A DNA stretch of 28,037 bases from a bacterium (GCA_040757115.1 JBFLYA010000025.1:1-28037); one strand, 5' to 3'; shown: positions 14,718 to 23,025, counted from the stretch's first letter. The notes: generated from the sequence alone by a model not told the origin. Numbers and translations are program-made.

Positions 14718-16592
14718 TTAAGGTAAATCTTTGGAAATTAATTTTAATTCTATTTTATACTCCCCTTTTTCTTTCTTCCACATCTTCCCATTATCCATGG
14801 AAAAGTAAGATCTACCATAATTATAGCAGGCATCAATGGGGATATTTATATATCCGTTATCTTTGACCTGTAGAGTAATCGTATTTACTCCTTTTTTCAA
14901 GATAGAAGCATTTATAGGCCCTAAACTTACCTGCCCTACTATTCCACGCACTGCTTCATAAAGCGATTTAAACTCTAAAATAGGAAGAGCGTGGTCATTA
15001 AAGGTTGTCATCAACCTTCCCTCTTGACCGCAATTATAAGTAAGATTTAGATAAACAGCCTTTACCTTTGAAAGATCTGTAGTTATAATAATCTCTTTTT
15101 TTATCATCTTTTTATCAGAATCTATGGCAAATCCTCGATTATCCCGATTGCTGTTATCGGTAACAACAACCCCTCCTTCAACCGGTTGTATCTGTCCATA
15201 AGGATGTTTAATCATATGAATCTGGTCTATAATTGCCTGACTATAGACTGCGGTCGAAAATATCCCTACTATGATTAAAGAAAGTAATAGTTGTTGATAC
15301 TTCCGAAGATAAAATTTCTTATATCCCCACCATAAAGTAAAAGCACTGAAGATAATTAATGGAGGTAATACCGGCGGACGATACCTCCCTACTACAAGAA
15401 CAAGTATGACTGAAAAACTATAAATAATAATGAACAGAGGTAAAAGCAATAGTCTCTTAAAATCTTTTATTGATAACATAATTCCTGTCAGCCCAAGAAT
15501 GGCAATCAAAGAGAAATCGGGTAAAATATTCAAAATAGATGCATATTTTTTAGTATCATCATAACCTACCTGATGAGGTATATCCCAATTACCCCAAAAC
15601 AATAAAAACTTCTTGCCTAACAATTTTATATATCCCAATGGTTTTTCTCTCATAAACCTTAAGATATCTTCCATATAGAGGTTACCTATGTCTTTATTTT
15701 CTTTCATTGCTTTCTCTTCAAGTTGTCCCAGATAAGGCTGGCATAGATCTTCCCATCCCGGAGCATGTTCATTATTACCCTTCCACAGATTGAAAGGAGC
15801 TGAAGTTGTCAAAAGGATAAATTTTCCACTACTAAGATAATTTTTTACCGTTACAGGGGAAATGGTTAGCATCACCACAATTAAAAATCCTCCACTTGCC
15901 CAAATTGCCTTTTTTTTATCAACTGGTAAAACAAAGAATAACCACAGTAATACAAAAGGCAAAAAGAGGATTGTATTTGGTTGGGAAAGACACGCAAGCC
16001 CAAGAAAAATACCAGCTATTATTAAATCCCTCTTATTAAATCTATCCTTCAACCGAATAAGAAAATATAACGAAGCAATTGATAAAAAAGTACTTATGTT
16101 TGTAGATAAAAGCACACTGCTATAAAAAATTAATGTCCCACATATTCCTCCCAGTATCAAGCCAATTAACCCTACCTGGTAATTAAATAGCCGCTTACTC
16201 GTAAGATAAATCAATATGCATGTTCCAACATCTAATAAAACCTGGAGTATTCGAACCCCAAATAAGCTATAGTTGGTAAACCATAATGAGAAAGCAAACC
16301 AGTAATAATATAATGGGTTGTAATAAAAGGCACCTTTGAGAGATTCCCCCGCTAAAATCTCTCTTGCCGCCTCCCAATACATATATTGGTCTGTGCCAGG
16401 TAAAGGATGGTAAAATAATGGGTCATTTTTAGATAATTGAAGAAGATAGATTAAGCGTAAAATAAAGATTCCACCTACAATACATAAAATTAGCTGTCTC
16501 TGTTTGGTAAGTGTAAATATTTCAAGAAAAAGATATTTTCCTCTCTTGTTTGAATGATCATTTTTTACACTTTTACTTTTTTTCTTCTTCAC
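14718..16592 (-). CDS. GT39-like membrane glycosyltransferase (PMT/ArnT fold)
   Basis: 624 residues starting at a GTG (16592), with AGGAG 9-10 bases upstream; no better ATG is near. After a Lys-rich start, the first membrane helix is at about 34-52. The next loop carries PGTDQYMYW (65-73), with the acidic residue expected for lipid-phosphate-sugar transferases of the PMT/ArnT (GT-C) group. About ten more hydrophobic helices reach about 450, including GLIGLILGGICGTLIF and LIAILGLTGIML, followed by a soluble C-terminal domain. Members move a sugar from a polyprenyl-phosphate donor to protein or lipid on the outer face of the inner membrane. It lies 47 bases after the PorV-like gene and 45 before the giant secreted protein. 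The acceptor cannot be told from sequence. Confidence 0.8.
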   Translation of the reverse strand: MKKKKSKSVKNDHSNKRGKYLFLEIFTLTKQRQLILCIVGGIFILRLIYLLQLSKNDPLFYHPLPGTDQYMYWEAAREILAGESLKGAFYYNPLYYYWFAFSLWFTNYSLFGVRILQVLLDVGTCILIYLTSKRLFNYQVGLIGLILGGICGTLIFYSSVLLSTNISTFLSIASLYFLIRLKDRFNKRDLIIAGIFLGLACLSQPNTILFLPFVLLWLFFVLPVDKKKAIWASGGFLIVVMLTISPVTVKNYLSSGKFILLTTSAPFNLWKGNNEHAPGWEDLCQPYLGQLEEKAMKENKDIGNLYMEDILRFMREKPLGYIKLLGKKFLLFWGNWDIPHQVGYDDTKKYASILNILPDFSLIAILGLTGIMLSIKDFKRLLLLPLFIIIYSFSVILVLVVGRYRPPVLPPLIIFSAFTLWWGYKKFYLRKYQQLLLSLIIVGIFSTAVYSQAIIDQIHMIKHPYGQIQPVEGGVVVTDNSNRDNRGFAIDSDKKMIKKEIIITTDLSKVKAVYLNLTYNCGQEGRLMTTFNDHALPILEFKSLYEAVRGIVGQVSLGPINASILKKGVNTITLQVKDNGYINIPIDACYNYGRSYFSMDNGKMWKKEKGEYKIELKLISKDLP

Positions 16593-16639
16593 TTACTCTT
16601 TCTCCTATGAGTAAGAATTAAAGGGATATATTTTGTCCT

Positions 16640-17560
16640 CTAAAACTTTGTTACTAATGATACCCGATGCGTATTATCCAGATCACCATAATCACAATAG
16701 GCATAATCAAGTCCTATGCCTGTGCCTGGTAATCTAAATCCTGCTCCAAAGGTTAAATCTGATGATTTTAATTCATCTTTAGTTAGTGTTTTATACCCTG
16801 CTCGAAGTGCGGCCATCTCTTTGAACCAGTACTCTGCTCCAAGGTTAAAATTCGTATCATTGTCTGAAGGAAAATTAACATCCAGACTCAATGTCAACGC
16901 CTTGTCTAACAATTTATATGCCCCACCAACCTTAATATTCAACGGCAGTGCATCTTTCTCACTGATAAATGCCTTTAGTTTAGGACCAAGATTTTGGATG
17001 TTTGCTCCAAAGGTAAGATTTTCTATAGTAGGTTTGTATAAACAACCGATATCTAAAGCGATACCGGTAGATTTTTCATTATCTATCTTCATCTGAATAT
17101 ACTTTAAACTCACACCTAAATTACAATTATCCTGAAGTTTTTTGGCATAAGAAAGGGTCAGGGCAATATCCTTAGCGTCATAATCACCTATCTTCCCATT
17201 TTGATCTATAGTTCTATCAATACTACCTGAATCTAAGAGTGTCAAACCACCACCCATAATCCCACCCATAATTTGTTGTGGATGGATGTAGGCAAGATAA
17301 TTGTAGGTAATTTCTTCTAACCAATCTGCATACATAAAGGTCGCCTGTCTGTTTTTGACATCAGCGATACCTGCGGGGTTCCAATACAGGGCATTAATAT
17401 CATCCGCAATAGCGACAAAGGTTTCGCCCATACCAATTGGTCTTGCTCCCTGACTCAATTTCAAAAATACCGCCCCTTTTTCTCCTGGTGTCTTTGACAA
17501 ACAATAATCCGCTGAAAAAAACATAACTCCTATGACTATTAAACTTATTATCCTTTTCAT
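16640..17560 (-). CDS. PorV/PorQ-family outer-membrane beta-barrel protein
   Basis: 306 residues. The signal peptide ends near residue 22 (DYCLS). The start of the mature protein has the family signature GARPIGMGETFVAIADDINALYWNPAGIA, followed by amphipathic strands and a C-terminal strand ending in F (HRVSLVTKF), as in outer-membrane barrels. In Bacteroidota, PorV works in type IX secretion by shuttling cargo with C-terminal sorting domains; the broader family has other members without proven function. GGAGG precedes the ATG. It is the first gene of an operon, directly behind a consensus promoter, and is followed by the glycosyltransferase and the T9SS-tailed giant protein. A T9SS role is therefore plausible but not shown; no other T9SS component is in the window. 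Confidence 0.8.
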   Translation of the reverse strand: MKRIISLIVIGVMFFSADYCLSKTPGEKGAVFLKLSQGARPIGMGETFVAIADDINALYWNPAGIADVKNRQATFMYADWLEEITYNYLAYIHPQQIMGGIMGGGLTLLDSGSIDRTIDQNGKIGDYDAKDIALTLSYAKKLQDNCNLGVSLKYIQMKIDNEKSTGIALDIGCLYKPTIENLTFGANIQNLGPKLKAFISEKDALPLNIKVGGAYKLLDKALTLSLDVNFPSDNDTNFNLGAEYWFKEMAALRAGYKTLTKDELKSSDLTFGAGFRLPGTGIGLDYAYCDYGDLDNTHRVSLVTKF

Positions 17561-17617
17561 TTTTTCGCCCTCCTTTTGCCTTTGGTAAAAGATATATAAG
17601 TTTTAAACTTAACTTCT

Positions 17618-17646
17618 ATTATAACACATATTTTCCAATTTGTCAA
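17618..17646 (-). promoter_or_regulatory. Consensus sigma-70 promoter of the porV-like operon
   Basis: Minus strand: TTGACA (17641-17646), 17-base spacer, TATAAT (17618-17623). The predicted start near 17611 gives a 50-base leader with GGAGG before the ATG at 17560. Confidence 0.88.
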
Positions 17647-18097
17647 TACCTCATTTATAAAAATTCAGTTCTGAGTGTATAGGATCAGACCTCGAAAGCA
17701 GAATTATATCTTCTACCTTCTTTTTGTAAACGGATTAAACAGATTTTTTTTAGTAAGCGAATTAAGCGGATTGAGCGGATTTTTTTATTTCTTTTTCCGC
17801 TAAATCCGTTAAATCTGCTTACTAAATAGGAAATTTCCACCCCCCTAACCCCCGCCAGCGGGGGACAACCGATATCTTCAGGTCTTATAATTCCTGTCAC
17901 CTCCCCTAACCGCCGCCAGCAGGGGACAACTCGCCTCTGCTCTCTGCCTTCTGTCCTCTGCCTTCTATCTTCTGACCTCTGTATTTATCCGTGCTAATCC
18001 GTGTTAATCAGCGGCTGAATAGTTATCTTTACTTTTTGTCTTTTGTATTACACCAGGCACATTTTAACTTATTAACTCCATAAACTCTATTAACTTC
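17647..18097. repeat. Gene-free region with palindromic and simple repeats
   Basis: A large palindrome at about 17770-17825 (arms agtaagcg...gcgga and tccgctaaatccg...cttact) belongs with the partial copy near 6688-6732. Two copies of a ccctaacc-ccgccagc-ggggac unit lie at about 17840-17870 and 17903-17930. A pyrimidine tract of ctctgccttctg units runs at about 17935-17985. Neither strand has a T-run after the palindrome, so it is not a typical terminator. I reject the frames in this region as genes. Confidence 0.65.
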
Positions 18098-19129
18098 CTA
18101 ACTTCTCTCCACATACCATTTTTTCGTAAATTCTTGATATTCTTTGCTTTTTTCCTTTATATTCCGCCACCAGGATTCATTGTTAATATACCAATCTATG
18201 GTTTGTTTTATGCCTTCCCGGAAACTAACCGTTGGATGCCAACCAAATATTTTTTTTATCTTACTGGTATTAACGGCATGACGCATAACATGACCGGGGC
18301 GGTCTGTGACAAATTGCATCAAAGATTCATTTTTTCCTACGATTTGTAAAATTGTTTTACCTATTTGTAAAATATTAAACTCCTCCCCGCCTCCAATATT
18401 AAATACCTCACCATCCTGACCTGCGGTATGAAGTAATAAATCTAAGGCTTCACAATGGTCAAGCACATATATCCAATCACGAGTATTTATACCACTTCCA
18501 TAAACAGGCAATGGTTTATTTTCTAATGCATTGGAAATGAATAAAGGGATGAGTTTTTCGGGGTATTGATATGGACCATAATTGTTGCTACAACGAGAGA
18601 TGACAACCGGAAGTTTATAGTTTGTGTAATAAGAATATGCTAATCTATCAGCCCCGGCTTTACTTGCCGCATAAGGAGATTTAGGCATTAAAGGGTCTGT
18701 TTCTAAGGAAGGCCTGCCCTCTCCGTTAGGGGATTTTGCTTCACCATAAACCTCGTCTGTAGAAATATGTAAAAATCTTTTAATATTATGCTTTTTAGCA
18801 GATTCAAGCAATATATATGTCCCATAAACATTTGTCTGAATAAAGGTTCCTGCCTCTAAGATTGACCTATCGACATGGGTTTCAGCGGCAAAATGAACGA
18901 CCGCATCAGTATCTTTCATTAAACTATCCACTATCTCTTTATCACAAATATTTCCCTGATGAAAAGCAAATTTTGGATTTTGAAATATATCCTGTTCAAA
19001 ATTATCCAGATTTCCCGCATAAGTCAGAGCATCTAAAACCGTTACTTGATAATCAGAATACTTTTTCAGGATATACTTGACAAAGTTACTGCCAATAAAT
19101 CCCGCGCCACCTGTAATTAATAACCGCAT
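18098..19129 (-). CDS. rmlB: dTDP-glucose 4,6-dehydratase
   Basis: 343 residues, normal for the family. This extended short-chain dehydrogenase converts dTDP-glucose to dTDP-4-keto-6-deoxyglucose, the second step towards dTDP-rhamnose and other deoxysugars of surface polysaccharides. Visible features: nucleotide-binding TGGAGFIG (6-13), ETHVDRSI (83-90), the catalytic STDEVYG (123-129) and YxxxK at Y153/K157, then SRCSNNYGPYQYPEKLIPL. GGAGGT lies 8 bases before the ATG. The partner gene rmlA directly upstream is a pseudogene separated by an inverted-repeat element, so the pathway here depends on another RmlA or is dead. Confidence 0.95.
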   Translation of the reverse strand: MRLLITGGAGFIGSNFVKYILKKYSDYQVTVLDALTYAGNLDNFEQDIFQNPKFAFHQGNICDKEIVDSLMKDTDAVVHFAAETHVDRSILEAGTFIQTNVYGTYILLESAKKHNIKRFLHISTDEVYGEAKSPNGEGRPSLETDPLMPKSPYAASKAGADRLAYSYYTNYKLPVVISRCSNNYGPYQYPEKLIPLFISNALENKPLPVYGSGINTRDWIYVLDHCEALDLLLHTAGQDGEVFNIGGGEEFNILQIGKTILQIVGKNESLMQFVTDRPGHVMRHAVNTSKIKKIFGWHPTVSFREGIKQTIDWYINNESWWRNIKEKSKEYQEFTKKWYVERS

Positions 19130-19251
19130 TTTTTAGCACCTCCATTTTTAGTAAGCGTTCAGGGTGTCCGTAAGGAAAAATGGAAAAGTAGGGAAAAAGG
19201 GGAAAAATATTAAAGAATTTCATTTCAAATTTTTGGAGTCCTCAATTCCTG
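19130..19251. other. Short spacer between rmlB and the inverted-repeat element
   Basis: Contains gtaagcgttcaggg (about 19151), close to the GTAACCGTTCA element end, and AG-rich simple sequence. No gene is supported. Confidence 0.5.
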
Positions 19252-19572
19252 GTAACCGTTCACCGCACAGACACAAAGACACAGAGAAAAACACACCCCT
19301 AACCCCTCTCAAAAGGGGAAAATCTATGGACAATACGCAACAATTCCCTCTCTGATTTTCATCAGGGCAAACTCTTGAGTTCAGCAACATTAAACTTGCC
19401 CTGATGAAAATCAGGGATGGATTAACAAATCTGGCTTGCCTGTTAAACATTCGGCACGCAGGTCATATGTCTTTCAATAGCTGCACCAATAATCTTTTCT
19501 GTTATCTGATTTATTTCCATATCTTCTCTGTTCCTCTGCGTCTCTGCGGTAAATTACCCCCTGAACGGTTAC
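19252..19572. mobile_element. 321-bp inverted-repeat element interrupting rmlA, with a GxxExxY fossil
   Basis: The ends are perfect 11-bp inverted repeats, GTAACCGTTCA (19252-19262) and TGAACGGTTAC (19562-19572). Related accgca-agac-ca-ag sequences lie inside each end, as in the common cgcagagacgcagag intergenic repeat. Inside are a second perfect 19-bp inverted repeat (19352-19370 with 19396-19414), a cccctaacccctc-aaaagggg repeat (about 19295-19320) and the start of a GxxExxY gene. Homology to rmlA stops exactly where the element begins. No transposase is present. Confidence 0.65.
19443..19520 (-). pseudogene. Truncated GxxExxY-family gene start
   Basis: 25 codons beginning MEINQITEKIIGAAIE, the typical start of small GxxExxY proteins (PD-(D/E)XK-related, usually about 125 residues). 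The match stops after IE-x-H and a stop follows. It sits inside the inverted-repeat element directly after the cgcagagacgcagag-type repeat. Confidence 0.65.
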
Positions 19573-19945
19573 GGATTTAGATTTGAATTCCTCGACAAAT
19601 GAATTACACCATCTTTGACTAAATTATCTCCGAGATACATCACAAAAGGTTCATCCTTTATAAAATCCTGGCTTATTTTCACCGCATGAGCTAAACCTAA
19701 TGGTGCCTCCTGTTCAATATAGGTAATCTTTACTCCCCATTTAGTTCCATCCTGACAGGCAGATTTAATCTCTTCTTTAGTGTCCCCAACAATTATTCCG
19801 ATATCAGTAATTTGTGCAGATTTTAAAGCCTCTATGCCATAAATAGGACAGGTTTATTGGCAACAGGAATAAGTTGCTTAGCCGAGGTATGGGTAATAGG
19901 TTGCAATCTTGTTCCTGCTCCGCCACTTAAAATCAATCCTTTCAT
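19573..19945 (-). pseudogene. rmlA: Broken glucose-1-phosphate thymidylyltransferase
   Basis: Starts at the ATG at 19945 behind AAGGA, 21 bases after the rdgB stop. The first residues [18 protein letters not shown] and [13 protein letters not shown] are the nucleotidyltransferase signature of the long RmlA type. A one-base deletion in a T-run near 19841-19844 shifts the frame. Homology resumes as [19 protein letters not shown] and EAPLGLAHAV, then FVMYLGDN. A second shift lies near 19588, after which VEEFKSKS is recognisable. The gene then ends at the inverted-repeat element, leaving about 125 of the usual ~350 codons. It cannot make an active enzyme and would have been co-transcribed with rdgB and rmlB. 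Confidence 0.88.
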
Positions 19946-19966
19946 TTCTAATCCTTCTTTACTTTT

Positions 19967-20575
19967 TTATTTTTGCTTTACCTTTTGTATTATTTCCAAT
20001 AATATCTCTTTTGCCTTTGAAAAGGCAATGAAACGATGACTGATTTTATTTTTTATCTCACTCCCTAATTCTCCAAAGGTTTTGTTAAATCCGTCAGGAA
20101 TAAATATTGGGTCGTAACCAAATCCATAATTCCCTTTTGAAACTAAACTTATCACCCCTTCACATTCTCCAGATACAGTCATTATCTCTTCCTTAGATAT
20201 AGATATTGCTACAACACACTTAAATCTTGCCCTTCTTTGTGAAACAGAAACTCCTTTTAATAACTCTAATAACAGTTGATTCCTCTCTGCATCTAAAAGT
20301 TTTTTTCCTCCAAACTGCGCAGATTTAACACCCGGGGCACCCCCTAAATAATCTACTTCTAATCCTGAATCATCAGATAAAGTTATTTTCCCGGTTAATT
20401 CAAAAATACACCTTGCCTTTTTCACCGCATTTTCTTCAAAGGTAATTCCATCTTCAATAATATCTGGCAAAGCAAAAAAATCACTTAAAGATAAAATTTT
20501 AATCTCTAAATCTTCTAAAATCTTCTTTATTTCTGCTATTTTACCCTGATTCTTAGAGGCAATTATTATTTCCAT
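19967..20575 (-). CDS. rdgB: Non-canonical purine NTP (XTP/dITP) pyrophosphatase
   Basis: 202 residues from the ATG at 20575, which begins the family motif MEIIIASKNQGK; the 11 codons upstream in frame are not conserved-looking. The enzyme hydrolyses XTP, ITP and dITP to monophosphates and keeps deaminated purines out of DNA and RNA. Motifs: SKNQGK (7-12), the metal-binding SDDSGL (67-72), APGVKSAQ (80-87), YGFGYDPIF (150-158) and SHR (179-181). In most family members the third motif ends SAR; here the last residue is Gln87, an unusual change in a conserved loop. All else is regular. It is followed at once by the rmlA remnant. Confidence 0.92.
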   Translation of the reverse strand: MEIIIASKNQGKIAEIKKILEDLEIKILSLSDFFALPDIIEDGITFEENAVKKARCIFELTGKITLSDDSGLEVDYLGGAPGVKSAQFGGKKLLDAERNQLLLELLKGVSVSQRRARFKCVVAISISKEEIMTVSGECEGVISLVSKGNYGFGYDPIFIPDGFNKTFGELGSEIKNKISHRFIAFSKAKEILLEIIQKVKQK

Positions 20576-21165
20576 AATGTACCTGTTTAGCGTGGTCAGA
20601 GAGCACAAATGAATGGTACTGACTTAGTGCGAAACCACTTCAAACACAAGAAGTTGTGTAATACAAAATCAAAAATTAAATATTAAAATGCAAAATGACA
20701 TATCAAATATCAAAATGCAAAAAGCAAATATAAAAATTACATATCAAAATGTAAAATTATCTCTTTCCTTTCAGCATTAAAATACTTGAAGCAAAGATAT
20801 TACCAAATTCCTCCAACTCTTTGAGAAACATTATCCTTTGGCAACTTATCGATGAATCCTATAAGTCGCAGAGTAAAGTTATACAGTCTTTTCTCAAAGT
20901 CCTTTTTGAAATTTGATTTGTAATTTTGCATTTTGATATTTGATTTTTGATATTTATTTGTTGTTTCCCCCAAATCCTATTTTGCAGAACCCTATACACC
21001 AACTGAACGGTTACAAAAATCTTGACTTCGTGTTTAATTTATTGTCTTACAAGTATTTTTGCATTCGGGGCACCCACAGAGTGGGTCGTGTCCTTTTGAT
21101 TTTTACATTTTGATATTTGCATCAAACTCAGTGAACCATAGTCACAGTTCACTATTCACTTTTCA
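20576..21165. repeat. Gene-free gap with ATATCAAAATG-type repeats around the S23 fossil
   Basis: AT-rich repeats of the atatcaaaatgcaaaa kind (about 20663-20755) face their complements (about 20913-20963 and again about 21097-21122), flanking the S23 fossil. TGAACGGTTAC, the end motif of the 321-bp element, recurs exactly at 21004-21014. A small hairpin, cacccacagagtgggt, lies at about 21070-21085. No intact gene is present. Confidence 0.65.
20757..20931 (-). pseudogene. Internally deleted S23/four-helix-bundle gene
   Basis: The ATG at 20931 opens a frame, MQNYKSNFKKDFEKRL then LRLIGFIDKLPKDNVS, typical of the start of S23 (23S rRNA intervening-sequence) four-helix-bundle proteins. It then breaks. 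In the next frame the C-terminal end of the same family follows (ASSILMLKGKR, stop at 20757-20759). About half of the usual ~120 codons is missing. The start codon lies within the catttttgatattt-type repeat that flanks the fossil on both sides. Confidence 0.7.
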
Positions 21166-21885
21166 CTATCTCTCTACAACTTGTTTCTGAATAGTTATCA
21201 ATTCATTAATTCCTTTTTTGGCTAAATCAATCAAAGTATTCAGGTCTTCAAGAGAAAACGGGTTACCTTCGGCAGTGCCCTGTATTTCAATAATCTTTCC
21301 TTTTCCGGTCATAGCCAGATTAACATCTACCTGAGCAGATGAATCCTCTTCATAGGTTAAATCTAACAAAGTTTGACCTTGAACAATACCAACACTTGTT
21401 GCGGCAACAAAATCCATTATGGGAAATGTTTTAATTTTGTTTGATTCTTGTAATTCTTTAAATAGTTCCACCATAGCGACAAAGGCGCCCGTTATAGATG
21501 CCGTCCGAGTTCCACCATCAGCCTGAATAACATCACAATCAATGTGAATGGTTCTTTCTCCAAAATTATTCAAATCAACAATTGCTCGTAGGCACCTACC
21601 TATTATTCGTTGAATCTCATGGGTTCTCCCACCTACTTTTCCTCGCGAGGATTCCCTCTCAGTTCGAGTCAAGGTAGAAAAAGGCAACATAGAGTATTCA
21701 GCATGTATCCACCCCTGATTTGTTCCCTTTAAAAAAATAGGCACTCTGTCTTCAATTGTTGCGGCACAAATCACCTTTGTATTACCCACCTCGATTAAAA
21801 CTGAGCCCCGAAGATGTTTAAGATAATGTGGTGTAATAATTACTGGACGCATTTGATTTTCTTCTCTTCCATCTTTACGTATCAT
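21166..21885 (-). CDS. rph: Ribonuclease PH
   Basis: 239 residues, the usual length. A phosphate-dependent 3'-5' exoribonuclease that trims tRNA 3' ends. Motifs: [12 protein letters not shown] at the start, [11 protein letters not shown] (58-68), [24 protein letters not shown] (74-97) for RNA and phosphate contact, and [20 protein letters not shown] (114-133) with the active-site acids. AAAGGAG lies 5 bases before the ATG. It lies with rdgB downstream in the same direction, an association common in many bacteria (rph-rdgB), but here the two are separated by 590 bases of repeats. Confidence 0.95.
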   Translation of the reverse strand: MIRKDGREENQMRPVIITPHYLKHLRGSVLIEVGNTKVICAATIEDRVPIFLKGTNQGWIHAEYSMLPFSTLTRTERESSRGKVGGRTHEIQRIIGRCLRAIVDLNNFGERTIHIDCDVIQADGGTRTASITGAFVAMVELFKELQESNKIKTFPIMDFVAATSVGIVQGQTLLDLTYEEDSSAQVDVNLAMTGKGKIIEIQGTAEGNPFSLEDLNTLIDLAKKGINELITIQKQVVER

Positions 21886-21900
21886 CTCATCTCCTTTTGT

Positions 21901-21987
21901 TTGGTAACCGGTGATTGGTAACTGGTAATTAAATACCGTTTGGCTGAGCTGACGACGAATCTATTTAACCAGTTACCAGTTACCAAT
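21901..21987. repeat. TTGGTAA-type palindrome upstream of rph
   Basis: Facing arms of ttggtaactggtaattaaata and its complement around a short unique loop. Same family as the P3 insert in rnpB. It lies between queE and rph, and the rest of that gap (to 22077) holds nothing I can identify. Confidence 0.75.
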
Positions 21988-22077
21988 TATCCGTTTGTAG
22001 GTTACGAAACCTGATGATGCCCCGTGTAAAACTTACTCAACACTACAGATAGTAATTAGTTAATAGTTACCACCAGT

Positions 22078-22788
22078 TTATTTCCAGCCTGCTAATTTAT
22101 GCACCTGCGGAATAATTCTAACTATACTTAATTTTTTATTCGCCTCTGCTTGATATTGAAGTAATTCCTGTAATGATAAATTATTATCCAATGGTTGAAG
22201 CACTAATGGGATATTACTACTTATTTCTTTTACCAAAAAAATAGCCCTTCTAAACTCATCCATCACCATTTGAGCACCTGAAATTATTTTTACAAAAACC
22301 TCCTTTTTATTAGCTATCCTTAAAAATTTTTCGTGTTCTTTCCAGAATGGTTTTAGCCCGGTCAAAGAAGGTAATTTAATATCCATAGCAATTATATCAA
22401 TAAGATTAATAACCTGCTCTAATAGGTGAGGTAATGTTCCATTGGTTTCAAGATATATTTGTGTTTTATACCCTTTCTTTATTTCTCTTAGCAGGCGTTT
22501 TAAAGAATCAATTTGAATTAACGGTTCTCCGCCTGTTAAACAAATCATTGAATAATTTAGAATATCTTCTTTTATTAATTCAATTAAGGTAGAATTTGCC
22601 ACAGGATTAGAAATCCTATTTTTTTTACCTTGAGTTATTATTTCGCATTCCTGAGGTATGAACAAAGATTGTGTAGTATCACAGAACTGACATCTTAAAT
22701 TACAACCTGCAAATCTAATGAAAACTTGCGGTTGTCCAATGTATATACCTTCTCCCTGTATGCTGGTAAAAACCTCAACTAAATTCAT
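22078..22788 (-). CDS. queE: 7-carboxy-7-deazaguanine synthase (radical SAM)
   Basis: 236 residues. This radical-SAM enzyme contracts 6-carboxytetrahydropterin to 7-carboxy-7-deazaguanine on the way to queuosine. Motifs: VFTSIQGEG (6-14), FIRFAGCN, the 4Fe-4S ligands in CxxxCxxC (C29, C33, C36) followed by DT, and the SAM-binding TGGEPL (85-90). No other queuosine genes are in the window. The ribosome site is weak (AAAAAGTAAA before the ATG), but a 20-codon frame with a strong GGGGGAG site ends 9 bases upstream, so translation may be coupled. The promoter is at 22977-23005. Confidence 0.92.
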   Translation of the reverse strand: MNLVEVFTSIQGEGIYIGQPQVFIRFAGCNLRCQFCDTTQSLFIPQECEIITQGKKNRISNPVANSTLIELIKEDILNYSMICLTGGEPLIQIDSLKRLLREIKKGYKTQIYLETNGTLPHLLEQVINLIDIIAMDIKLPSLTGLKPFWKEHEKFLRIANKKEVFVKIISGAQMVMDEFRRAIFLVKEISSNIPLVLQPLDNNLSLQELLQYQAEANKKLSIVRIIPQVHKLAGWK

Positions 22789-22797
22789 TTTACTTTT

Positions 22798-22860
22798 TTA
22801 AAATTGTAATACGAATAATGTTTCGCTTTGTGATTTGTAACAAGATTTTAAAGGGTCCAT
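22798..22860 (-). CDS. Possible 20-residue upstream ORF of queE
   Basis: ATG at 22860 with GGGGGAG 8 bases upstream, reading MDPLKSCYKSQSETLFVLQF and stopping 9 bases before queE. It could deliver ribosomes to the poorly initiated queE. The sequence resembles low-complexity intergenic DNA, so a chance frame is a real alternative. Confidence 0.3.
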   Translation of the reverse strand: MDPLKSCYKSQSETLFVLQF

Positions 22861-22976
22861 TTTTATCACTCCCCCTCTAATTTCCTCTGAAAATCAGGTC
22901 TTCTGTCCCAATTTCTAATTTCAAACCGCAGATAACTTAACACATAAAATCCCAACATTAAATCAACCTGTCTTTA

Positions 22977-23005
22977 ATCATATCATAATCACCCATTTTT
23001 GTCAA
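22977..23005 (-). promoter_or_regulatory. Promoter of queE (divergent pair)
   Basis: Minus strand: TTGACA (23000-23005), 17-base spacer, TATGAT (22977-22982). Predicted start near 22970, giving a leader of about 180 bases. Its -35 box is the mirror arm of the -35 box of the opposite promoter. Confidence 0.75.
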
Positions 23006-23025
23006 TAAAAAATATGTTGACAAAA
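22999..23025. promoter_or_regulatory. Inverted repeat spanning both -35 boxes
   Basis: TTTTGTCAA and TTGACAAAA face each other over 11 bases. Each arm contains one -35 hexamer. The symmetry could simply reflect two divergent promoters, or could be an operator. Confidence 0.45.

Noticed and set aside
17770-17825. Large palindrome as a terminator of rmlB
   Set aside because: No T-run follows the stem on either strand; it matches a dispersed repeat near 6688-6732.
17685-17900. 71-codon minus-strand frame
   Set aside because: Made entirely of intergenic repeats, with no family motif and no ribosome site.
19164-19450. Two frames across the inverted-repeat element
   Set aside because: Both run through repeat sequence and the palindrome; only the 25-codon GxxExxY start has recognisable homology.
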